A stretch of 7,175 nt of DNA from Bacteroidota bacterium (lineage in GTDB: Bacteria > Bacteroidota > Ignavibacteria > UBA10030), in contig JALONE010000042.1 of NCBI GenBank assembly GCA_025455125.1, positions 1 to 7,175 of the forward strand. The letters run 5' to 3'. The notes beneath the pieces are model-generated. The model was not told the origin of the DNA. It was given only the letters and a program-made list of their open reading frames with translations, and did not search any database. This document shows positions 1 to 5,776 of this stretch, piece after piece. How positions within the stretch are numbered: position 1 is the stretch's first letter; every line of letters starts with the position of its first letter. A program made the position numbers and the translations under genes.

Positions 1-1849
1 TTTGCATGGCCAACGTCACGTACGCGTCGCCGATCTGAAAGACCGTGAAGAGATCGAGTGTCGTCACCCGCCCCAGTAGATACGACTGGTTCTCAACGTA
101 CAGGTTCAGAAGCGGATCATACGATGCGCCGCGGAAGCGGTCGCTGAACCGGACGCGCGCGCCGATCCGCGCTTCCAGCGCATCACCGAAGAACGTTCCG
201 CGATAACTGAGCTCACCGCCAAGTAAGATGCCGGGAACCGGCTTCGTTTCTTCGCCGTCCTCTGTGACGCGAATATAGGAGCCCGATCCTTCAAATTCGA
301 ATCCGCTCCAAACACCTGAAAGCGAGCCGGTCACCCCTTCGCTCACGAGTCTGCGGATGCTCTGCAGACCAACGGCCGGGGTTCCATGGTCGGTGACATC
401 CGGACGGATGACGATCGCGTCGGAGACCGTTCGTTGGAAAGCGCGGAGGGAAACGTCTCCGAGATTTCCGACGCGAAACGCGGTTCTCATCGAGAGGTAT
501 TCGTGCCGTTCGGGCCCGATGGGAGTTCGCCGGATCAGCAGCGAGTCGGTCATCGAGGATTCAAGGAGCGTGGGAAATCGATACCCGCTTCCTCCGTTTC
601 CTTCGACGACGACCCACGGACTCAGATGCACCTGTAACCCGAGGTCGACCGATGATCGTGAGGATCTGTACATCCGCTCCGTGCGGATCGTTGCAGACGG
701 AATAAGACCATCCACGACTGTCAGCCGTGCGGTGGCAGAGAGGGCGCTCCGGAATTCGCCGACGAACGGCATGAGCTCCGTGCGCTCCGTGCCGCGCCAT
801 TCTTGTTCCGCCGCGAACGCCGCCGCACCGATTGGAGTTGCCAATCGCTGCTCTATCCGCACCCCATAGGATTCACCTTTCACGAATGCGCGTCTTGCGG
901 GACGATTTGACAGGTCCAATTGCACGTACTCCCTCTCGCTCGCGGTCGTGAAGGCGGTCATGTGAGTGGTGGAGAGAGAATCTTGCAACAATCGTCCCAG
1001 CACCTGAACGCTCAAGTCCTGTCGGGTCGAAAGTGCGTATGCCCTCTCGTCCACGGGGCGCGCACTCTGGGCGTCAAAGGGATCGGCGGTCGCTGTCAGG
1101 TCGATCCCGCCGTTCATCCCGCTGGAATTGCGTGAGGAGAGATACGTTGCAGCGATGTTGATCCGGTCAGACGCATTCCACCGGACGCGCGTCCGGATAT
1201 TCCATGCGTCAAGCTCCGCGTTGAGATAGCGACCTTGCGACGCTTGCCGGTTGATCCCCAGCTGCAGGTTGACCCCCTGCATGATGTTTTGCGTGAAGAA
1301 CGCGTCGGTGAACAACGTTTCCTTCGGATCCTGAACGAACCGAATGCGCGTGATCGGCCGCAGGGTGTTGTACCATCGTGTGGCGATGTTCCAGGTGGAC
1401 ACGGCGGGGGATGCTGCGTGCAGTGAACTCGTTCCCTCCACCGCTTCGATGCGATCCGCGAATTCGAGTGAAAGGTCGGACAACAGGATCGCGCCCGACA
1501 CCGGATCATTGAGCGGTCTTCCATCCATCAACAACGACAGGTGACGCGCATCAAAACCGAGGGCCGTCACCTGTGATGGCTTTCCAGCCTCCCCGAGCTC
1601 GCGCAGAAAGCTTCCGGGAAGAAGCCAGAGGGATTCCTCAAGCGACTTGGTATCGCTCCAAAGCAAGCGGGACCCCTCCAGCGGCGCGATCGAACGGGCG
1701 TGTGCGATGGAACCCATTCCAGGAAGGAACATCACCTGCAGACTTTCTGCGGGAGCGAGCGTATCGGCGGGCGCAACGGTCAATGTGTCGGTCTGCGCCA
1801 GGAGGAGCGTCGGGCACAGCAGAAGGGTCAGGAGAACCGGAGTCTTCAT
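1..1849 (-). CDS. Outer-membrane plug/beta-barrel protein (TonB-receptor-plug and putative-porin-like), 3' end beyond the window
   Basis: Hand translation of the minus strand from the ATG at 1849 stays open for 616 codons to the window edge, so the gene is 3'-truncated here. Residues 1-18 form a signal peptide (MK, a Leu-rich core, then LLLA before QT), implying export. Residues about 65-145 resemble a TonB-receptor plug: 'LPGSFLRELG', then 'LLMDGRPLNDP' (107-116), then 'ADRIEAVEGTSS' (131-142), matching the usual DGxPLND...RIEVxxG pattern. The rest alternates polar and hydrophobic residues with frequent aromatics, as in transmembrane beta-strands. The last visible part (LYVENQSYLLGRV, then LDLFTVFQIGDAYVTL) resembles the end of Bacteroidota putative porins, so perhaps only a few dozen residues are missing. 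I see no TonB box or N-terminal carboxypeptidase-like domain. The start overlaps the ispE stop as ATGA and has no purine-rich Shine-Dalgarno in front, suggesting translational coupling. Substrate unknown. The reading frame and secretion are firm; plug and barrel assignment is by motif likeness. Confidence 0.8.
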   Translation of the reverse strand, partial: MKTPVLLTLLLCPTLLLAQTDTLTVAPADTLAPAESLQVMFLPGMGSIAHARSIAPLEGSRLLWSDTKSLEESLWLLPGSFLRELGEAGKPSQVTALGFDARHLSLLMDGRPLNDPVSGAILLSDLSLEFADRIEAVEGTSSLHAASPAVSTWNIATRWYNTLRPITRIRFVQDPKETLFTDAFFTQNIMQGVNLQLGINRQASQGRYLNAELDAWNIRTRVRWNASDRINIAATYLSSRNSSGMNGGIDLTATADPFDAQSARPVDERAYALSTRQDLSVQVLGRLLQDSLSTTHMTAFTTASEREYVQLDLSNRPARRAFVKGESYGVRIEQRLATPIGAAAFAAEQEWRGTERTELMPFVGEFRSALSATARLTVVDGLIPSATIRTERMYRSSRSSVDLGLQVHLSPWVVVEGNGGSGYRFPTLLESSMTDSLLIRRTPIGPERHEYLSMRTAFRVGNLGDVSLRAFQRTVSDAIVIRPDVTDHGTPAVGLQSIRRLVSEGVTGSLSGVWSGFEFEGSGSYIRVTEDGEETKPVPGILLGGELSYRGTFFGDALEARIGARVRFSDRFRGASYDPLLNLYVENQSYLLGRVTTLDLFTVFQIGDAYVTLAMQ

Positions 1850-2733
1850 ACGGGCAACGGCGGATCGATCGCACCACGGTGAAAGTGCGGTGGCGTCAGG
1901 AAGGTTCGATACTCCACCGGGAATCTGGAGATGGCGTCTTGTGCATCGCGTTCGTCGGCAAAGAGACCAAACACAGACGAACCGCTTCCGCTCATCAGGG
2001 AACAGATCGAGCCGCTCTCAGCCAGTTCTTGTTTCAATTGTCGGATGGCCGGATACGACCGGAAAACCGGTTCCTCAAAATCATTGACAAGCGCTGAAAG
2101 GTGATCGGTCGACGGCGTTTCCAGGCGCTCAAGCAGCGCCCGCAACGATCGTGCCGACGAGCCTTCCTGCGGAGAGACGTTCCCGTATGCCCATGCCGTT
2201 GAGATATGCAATGGCGGGACGACGGTCAGGATCCAATAGGGGAGAGTCGCAGGCCGGTGTTCGAGCAGTTCGCCCCGTCCTGTTCCGAATGCTGATCCTC
2301 CAACGATGAAAAAGGGAACATCGGAGCCGAGTTGCGCGCCGAGTCGGGCAAGATCGATCGCGGAAACTCCCGTGCCCCAGAGCAGATTGAGTCCCGTCAA
2401 GACCGCGGCGGCATCGCTGCTGCCTCCTCCGAGTCCGCTGCCGAGCGGAATATTCTTCACGAGCCGAATGTGCGCCCCTCCCTCATAGTTCGTCCACCCG
2501 CGGAGCAACGCGGCAGCCTTCATACAAAGGTTGGACGCGTCGGCAGGGAGGGAAGGGAGCGTGCACTCCATCGAAATGCCTGGCGCGTCATGGATCTCCA
2601 CGAGGTCATGCCAGTCAATTTCCGAGAAGATGGTCTCGATGTCGTGAAAGCCGTCCTCTCGTTTGCGCAGGACGAGGAGGCCCAGATTGATCTTGGCGTG
2701 GGCTTTCAGAAGTATGCGCCGGGGGGTCTTCAT
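1846..2733 (-). CDS. ispE: 4-diphosphocytidyl-2-C-methyl-D-erythritol kinase (IspE)
   Basis: A cytosolic GHMP-family kinase that phosphorylates the 2-hydroxyl of CDP-methylerythritol with ATP, the fourth step of the MEP route to IPP and DMAPP (precursors of undecaprenyl phosphate and quinones). From the ATG at 2733 it is 295 residues, close to the usual 280-300. Visible motifs: AKINLGL at 13-19 with the conserved Lys14; the ATP-binding loop PLGSGLGGGSSDAA at 95-108; LGSDVPFF at 134-141 with the probable catalytic Asp137; and the third GHMP motif SGSGSS at 248-253. The start was chosen because AKINLGL sits right after it as in the family. Upstream in-frame codons, including a TTG at 2826, would add a non-conserved stretch crossing the promoter region. 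A GGGGA lies about nine bases before the ATG and could serve as ribosome-binding site. The stop overlaps the start of the next gene (ATGA). It is divergent from kdsA. Confidence 0.96.
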   Translation of the reverse strand: MKTPRRILLKAHAKINLGLLVLRKREDGFHDIETIFSEIDWHDLVEIHDAPGISMECTLPSLPADASNLCMKAAALLRGWTNYEGGAHIRLVKNIPLGSGLGGGSSDAAAVLTGLNLLWGTGVSAIDLARLGAQLGSDVPFFIVGGSAFGTGRGELLEHRPATLPYWILTVVPPLHISTAWAYGNVSPQEGSSARSLRALLERLETPSTDHLSALVNDFEEPVFRSYPAIRQLKQELAESGSICSLMSGSGSSVFGLFADERDAQDAISRFPVEYRTFLTPPHFHRGAIDPPLPV

Positions 2734-2735
2734 GC

Positions 2736-2746
2736 GGGAAATTCCC
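2736..2746. repeat. Small palindrome over the ispE ribosome-binding region
   Basis: GGGAA-A-TTCCC has perfect 5-bp arms and ends three bases before the ispE ATG (minus strand). It overlaps the only SD-like sequence (GGGGA) of ispE, so a hairpin in the mRNA could pair part of it. The loop would be too small for all five pairs to form, so I treat this as a sequence observation rather than a proven structure. Confidence 0.25.
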
Positions 2747-2779
2747 CAAAAAGTAACGCAATATGCCAGCAGATGCAAG

Positions 2780-2793
2780 AAAACGGGCGTTTT
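2780..2793. repeat. Perfect 14-bp palindromic element in the divergent region
   Basis: AAAACG-GG-CGTTTT is an inverted repeat with two perfect 6-bp arms around a 2-bp centre. It abuts the proposed kdsA -33 box (2793-2796). The left half with its centre, AAAACGGG, recurs as a direct copy at 2828-2835, just before the kdsA start. Position and symmetry would suit an operator for a dimeric regulator, but in A/T-run-rich DNA such a palindrome can arise by chance. Confidence 0.3.
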
Positions 2794-2823
2794 TTGATTG
2801 TTCCTCAATTTTTCGTATGTTTT
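2793..2823 (+). promoter_or_regulatory. Candidate Bacteroidota-type promoter for kdsA operon
   Basis: TTTG at 2793-2796 is followed after 19 bases by TATGTTTT at 2816-2823. This fits the Bacteroidota housekeeping consensus (TTTG at -33, about 19 bases, TAnnTTTG at -7) in all but the last base. A transcript starting about seven bases after the -7 box would have a leader of only about 10-15 nt before the kdsA ATG at 2841. The same DNA can be read as a mediocre sigma-70 promoter (TTGATT, 16 bases, TATGTT). Seen by eye only. Confidence 0.45.
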
Positions 2824-2840
2824 CAAAAAAACGGGACTGC

Positions 2841-3665
2841 ATGGTCAAGACGATCAACGTTGGATCGGTCAAAATTGGAGGCGGAGCGCCGCTGGTCCTC
2901 ATCGCCGGGCCTTGTGTGGTCGAAAACCGGTCGTTGGTGATGAAGACCGCCGAAACGGTGGTCCGGATCGCGGGAAAGAAGAAGATCCCGCTGATCTTCA
3001 AATCCTCCTACAAAAAGGCGAACCGGTCGAGCGGTGGATCATTCACGACGCTTGGTGAAGAACGGGCGCTCGCGATCCTTGCAGAAGTGAGGAAGGAATT
3101 CGGCGTCCCTGTCGTAACGGACATTCACTCGGAACGCGAAGCGGAACTTGCTGCCGACTACGTGGATATGCTCCAGATCCCGGCGTTTCTTTGCAGGCAA
3201 ACGGAGTTGCTTGAAGCGGCCGGGACAACGGGGCTTGCCGTGAACATCAAGAAGGGTCAGTTCATGGCGCCGGAAGACATGCGGTTGGCCGCGGAAAAGG
3301 TCGCCTCTACCGGGAACACACGCATTCTGCTGACGGAACGGGGCGCGACGTTCGGGTATCACAATCTCGTCGTCGACATGCGTTCGCTGCCGATCATGCG
3401 GAATTTGGGTTATCCGGTCGCGCTTGATGCGACGCATTCGCTGCAGCTCCCCGGCGGTCGGAAGACCAGCAGCGGCGGTCAACCTGAGTTCATCTTCCCC
3501 ATCGCCCGTGCCGGCGTTGCCGCCGGGTGTGATGCCCTCTTCATTGAGACACATCCGAATCCCGCCAAGGCGTTCAGCGATGCGGCAAGCCAGTTGCGCC
3601 TCGCGATGCTCGAACCGCTGTTGAATCAGGTGACCGCGATCGATCGCCTCATGCGCCGGTTCTGA
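2841..3665 (+). CDS. kdsA: 3-deoxy-8-phosphooctulonate synthase (Kdo-8-phosphate synthase), metal-dependent type
   Basis: Cytosolic TIM-barrel aldolase-like enzyme that condenses arabinose-5-phosphate with phosphoenolpyruvate to Kdo-8-phosphate, the first committed step of Kdo synthesis. It has 274 residues from the ATG at 2841, the family norm. Family motifs: LIAGPC (20-25), FKSSYKKANRSS (53-64), TDIH (93-96), IPAFLCRQTELL (113-124), VNIKKGQFMAP (134-144), TERGATFGYHNLVVDMRSLP (165-184), DATHSLQLPGG (196-206) and ETHPNP (236-241). Cys25, His199, Glu236 and Asp247 match, with identical spacing, the metal ligands Cys11/His185/Glu222/Asp233 of the Aquifex enzyme. Metal-independent types such as E. 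coli carry Asn at the cysteine position, so this is predicted to need a divalent metal. In-frame ATGs at 2763 and 2817 would add unconserved residues and read through the promoter candidate. The Shine-Dalgarno is weak (ACGGGA). First gene of the Kdo/Lpt run. Confidence 0.97.
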   Translation: MVKTINVGSVKIGGGAPLVLIAGPCVVENRSLVMKTAETVVRIAGKKKIPLIFKSSYKKANRSSGGSFTTLGEERALAILAEVRKEFGVPVVTDIHSEREAELAADYVDMLQIPAFLCRQTELLEAAGTTGLAVNIKKGQFMAPEDMRLAAEKVASTGNTRILLTERGATFGYHNLVVDMRSLPIMRNLGYPVALDATHSLQLPGGRKTSSGGQPEFIFPIARAGVAAGCDALFIETHPNPAKAFSDAASQLRLAMLEPLLNQVTAIDRLMRRF

Positions 3666-3701
3666 CCCAACGCGTCGGGCGGCGTATTCCCTGTTGTGAC
3701 A

Positions 3702-3706
3702 AAGGA
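3702..3706 (+). promoter_or_regulatory. Ribosome-binding site of kdsC
   Basis: AAGGA nine bases before the ATG at 3716, in the 50-bp gap after kdsA. It supports that start. The gap has no terminator-like hairpin and T-run, so readthrough from kdsA is expected. Confidence 0.6.
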
Positions 3707-3715
3707 CTCCGTTCC

Positions 3716-4246
3716 ATGCCTGTGAAGAAGCCTTCCCGGACAACACTCCGCAAGGTCAAAATGCTTCTCCTCGACGTCGACGGTGTGATGACCGACGGCG
3801 GGATCTACTTTTCCGAGTCGGGTGACGAGCTGAAGAAATTCAATATTCAAGATGGATACGGGATCGTCAAGCTTCGTCGATCCGGGATCGAGGTCGGGAT
3901 CATCACCGGTCGGGTATCGAAGATCGTCGCGCGCCGTGCCGCAGAGCTGGGGATCACGCAAGTCCATCAGAACCTCCATGACAAGGGCTCGGCCTTTGAG
4001 ACCATCCGCGCGGCGACTGGTCTTCGGGAGGAAGAGTTCGCGTACATTGGGGATGATGAGTTTGACCTCCCGGTTCTCACGCGGGTGGGCTTTTCCGCCA
4101 CGCCGGCCGATGGGGTCCCCGCAGTCCTGAAGAAGGTCGACTATGTCTGTCGACGGCGGGGAGGCGAGGGAGCAGTTCGGGAGGTGATCGACCTCATTCT
4201 TGCTGCGCAGGGAACTGCAGGGAAATCACGAACAACGCATGCTTGA
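3716..4246 (+). CDS. kdsC: 3-deoxy-D-manno-octulosonate 8-phosphate phosphatase (KdsC)
   Basis: HAD-superfamily phosphatase (C0, cap-less type, tetrameric in known members) that hydrolyses Kdo-8-phosphate to Kdo and phosphate in the cytosol. It has 176 residues, matching the family (about 170-190). HAD motif I is LLLDVDGVMTDG (17-28) with nucleophile Asp20 and general acid/base Asp22. Motif II is ITGR (63-66) with Thr64. Motif III is Lys90 in 'HDKG'. Motif IV is GDDEFDLPV (112-120) with Asp113/Asp114/Asp117. The KdsC-typical C-terminal stretch RRGGEGAVREVIDLIL (147-162) reaches into a neighbouring subunit's active site in studied homologues. Motif IV reads GDDEFD where GDDxxD with 'LN' or 'MN' is more usual; the catalytic acids are kept. 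It follows kdsA by 50 bp and overlaps kdsD by 8 bp. Confidence 0.96.
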   Translation: MPVKKPSRTTLRKVKMLLLDVDGVMTDGGIYFSESGDELKKFNIQDGYGIVKLRRSGIEVGIITGRVSKIVARRAAELGITQVHQNLHDKGSAFETIRAATGLREEEFAYIGDDEFDLPVLTRVGFSATPADGVPAVLKKVDYVCRRRGGEGAVREVIDLILAAQGTAGKSRTTHA

Positions 4247-5240
4247 GAAAGATCTCCGCATGGATTCGACGCTTGAAAAAGGGAAGGAAGTCATTCGCAT
4301 CGAAGCGGATGCCGTTGCCGCGTTGATCGACCGCATCAACGACCGGTTCGTCGCCGCAGTACAGATGATCTTCATGACCGGTGGACGCGTCGTCATCACG
4401 GGGATGGGTAAGTCCGGCCTGATCGCGCGCAAGATCGCCGCCACGATGAGCTCCACGGGCACGCCGGCGGTGTTCATGCATCCCTCAGATGCCTTCCATG
4501 GCGATCTCGGCATGGTGCAGTCCGGGGATGTGGTCATCTGCATTTCCAAGAGCGGAGATACCGAGGAGATCCAGACATTATTGCCCATCCTGCGCCACCT
4601 TGGAGCGAAGGTCATCTCGATGGTCGGGAATGTCCATTCCTTCCTCGGCCGCAACAGCGACGTTGTGCTCGATGTGAGTGTGAAGGAGGAGGCGTGTCCG
4701 CACGATCTGGCCCCCACGGCGTCCACTACGGCGACCCTTGCGATGGGGGATGCACTGGCGATCGCATTGCTGCACAAGCGGAACTTCACGAAAGAGGACT
4801 TCGCGCTGTTCCATCCTGGTGGCATCTTGGGCCGGCAACTGCTGCTGAAGGTTGAATCGCTCATGGTCACGGGTTCGGGGATTCCGTCTGTCCATGAATC
4901 GGTGACGCTCTCCGATGCGATCCTGGTGATCAGCTCCAAGCGGCTCGGCGCAACCTGTGTCGTCAACGATGGCGGACAACTGAGCGGGATCATCACCGAT
5001 GGCGACCTGCGGCGTCTGCTGCAGCGGACGAACAACATCACCAACCTGACTGCCGCAGACGCGATGACGAAGAATCCGAAGGTCATCCGGCGTGACATGC
5101 TGGCAGCGCGTGCTCTGGAGATGATGGAATCGCACAAGATCACGCAACTGGTCGTGGTGGATGAAGAAACGAAGCCAGCCGGTATGATCCACTTGCACGA
5201 CCTCGTCAAGGCAGGATTCACGCCGGAGAGCAACGGATGA
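4239..5240 (+). CDS. kdsD: Arabinose-5-phosphate isomerase (KpsF/GutQ family)
   Basis: Interconverts ribulose-5-phosphate and arabinose-5-phosphate, supplying KdsA. From the ATG at 4239 it is 333 residues. An N-terminal SIS sugar-isomerase domain (about 35-180) is followed by two CBS domains (about 205-265 and 275-333). SIS motifs: VVITGMGKSG (51-60), SSTGTPAVFMHPSDAFHGDL (71-90), ISKSGDTEEI (102-111), EACPHDLAPTASTTATL (151-167) and HPGGILGRQLL (192-202). Lys58, Glu110, Glu151 and His192 line up, each offset by one, with catalytic Lys59/Glu111/Glu152/His193 of E. coli KdsD. CBS motifs include GIITDGDLRRLL (250-261) and GMIHLHDLVKAG (315-326). This start overlaps the kdsC stop (ATGCTTGA) but has no good Shine-Dalgarno. 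The alternative ATG at 4260 has a GAGAAAGA about eight bases upstream and would drop only seven unconserved residues. The family also includes GutQ-type paralogues, but the operon argues for the LPS role. Confidence 0.95.
   Translation: MLEKDLRMDSTLEKGKEVIRIEADAVAALIDRINDRFVAAVQMIFMTGGRVVITGMGKSGLIARKIAATMSSTGTPAVFMHPSDAFHGDLGMVQSGDVVICISKSGDTEEIQTLLPILRHLGAKVISMVGNVHSFLGRNSDVVLDVSVKEEACPHDLAPTASTTATLAMGDALAIALLHKRNFTKEDFALFHPGGILGRQLLLKVESLMVTGSGIPSVHESVTLSDAILVISSKRLGATCVVNDGGQLSGIITDGDLRRLLQRTNNITNLTAADAMTKNPKVIRRDMLAARALEMMESHKITQLVVVDEETKPAGMIHLHDLVKAGFTPESNG
5225..5230 (+). promoter_or_regulatory. Ribosome-binding site of lptC inside the kdsD end
   Basis: GGAGAG six bases before the ATG at 5237, lying in the last codons of kdsD. 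It is the clearest Shine-Dalgarno among the overlapping junctions and fixes the lptC start. Confidence 0.6.
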
Positions 5241-5776
5241 AGCGACGTCGGGCATTCTCGGTGTTGCTTCTCGTCGCGTTGGCTCTGTCGGGATGCGAGG
5301 ATAAGATCAAGCCGTCGGTCCTCACAAGCGTCGATAGCCGGCTCCTCCCGCAGCAGGAAAGCGCGAACAGCGACATCGTCCTCTCGGATTCGGGACGCAT
5401 TCGGGCGATGATCCACGCCGGACTGATCAGAGTGTACGACGGAACCCGCGTCACACAGATGAGCGGCGGCGTTCGGGTCCGGTTCATCAATCCGATGGGC
5501 GAATTGACCACCATCTTGACGAGTCAAGAGGGTTCGGTCGATGAGGCGACCAACAATCTTGAAGCGCGGAAGAACGTGTACGTCGTCTCTCGTGATTCGG
5601 TCAAGCTCTGGACGGAGGAGCTCTACTGGGACAACCGACGACAGCTCATCCACACTCCGGCCTTCGTACGCATCGTGTCGCCCCGGGAGCAATTGCAAGG
5701 TCAAGGATTCGAATCCGACCAGGCGCTGGAGAACTATCGTATCTTCAAGGTCACGGGAGAGTCGGTTCCCCAATGA
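5237..5776 (+). CDS. lptC: LPS export protein LptC, lipoprotein form
   Basis: Component of the Lpt bridge that passes LPS from the LptBFG transporter to LptA across the periplasm. It has 179 residues, near the E. coli LptC length (191). The N-terminus is KRRR, a hydrophobic core (6-17) and the lipobox LSGC (17-20), so Cys20 should be lipidated after signal-peptidase II cleavage. E. coli LptC instead keeps an uncleaved transmembrane helix, while lipoprotein LptC is common in Bacteroidota relatives. The body (about 45-175) has the beta-jellyroll pattern of the LptC/OstA fold, with family signatures SVKLWTEELYWD (121-132), LIHTPAFVRI (137-146) and GQGFESDQALENYRIFKVTG (155-174). The start overlaps the kdsD stop and the stop overlaps the lptA start, both ATGA. 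Sequence likeness outside the C-terminal motif is low, as usual for LptC; position between kdsD and lptA strengthens the call. Confidence 0.9.
   Translation: MKRRRAFSVLLLVALALSGCEDKIKPSVLTSVDSRLLPQQESANSDIVLSDSGRIRAMIHAGLIRVYDGTRVTQMSGGVRVRFINPMGELTTILTSQEGSVDEATNNLEARKNVYVVSRDSVKLWTEELYWDNRRQLIHTPAFVRIVSPREQLQGQGFESDQALENYRIFKVTGESVPQ

Larger units (their letters stand above)
2734..2840. promoter_or_regulatory. Divergent ispE / kdsA intergenic region
   Basis: This 107-bp stretch between the two divergent start codons is clearly richer in A/T than the flanking genes, with several A and T runs. It must hold the start signals for the minus-strand ispE pair and probably for the plus-strand Kdo/Lpt run. 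The kdsA side has a good Bacteroidota-type promoter candidate (separate entry). On the ispE side I see only a weak one: CTTG, about 20 bases, then TACTTTTTG (minus strand, box around 2755-2747), which fits neither the sigma-70 nor the Bacteroidota consensus well. Two short palindromes lie here (separate entries). Confidence 0.6.

Noticed and set aside
357..869. Plus-strand open frames of 60-170 codons between 357 and 2097
   Set aside because: They are shadows of the continuous minus-strand outer-membrane protein frame, which is open over 616 codons with a signal peptide and plug motifs.
1114..1524. Minus-strand 136-codon open frame in a different frame from the outer-membrane gene
   Set aside because: Out-of-frame reading of the same DNA; Arg/Cys/Ser-rich with no motif.
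2734..2826. N-terminal extension of ispE to a TTG at 2826
   Set aside because: It would place 31 unconserved residues before the AKINLGL motif and run through the divergent promoter region.
2763..2840. N-terminal extension of kdsA to ATG 2763 or 2817
   Set aside because: The extra residues have no counterpart in the family, and the Cys25 spacing already fits from 2841; the DNA looks like promoter.
3666..3715. Possible terminator or internal promoter between kdsA and kdsC
   Set aside because: No GC-rich hairpin with T-run and no convincing promoter boxes; only a Shine-Dalgarno is evident.
3039..3746. 235-codon minus-strand open frame opposite kdsA
   Set aside because: Antisense shadow of kdsA; composition is unlike a folded protein and no family motif is visible.
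4200..4238. Upstream TTG start for kdsD at 4200
   Set aside because: It would overlap kdsC by 47 bp and adds unconserved residues; the ATG at 4239 or 4260 fits the family better.
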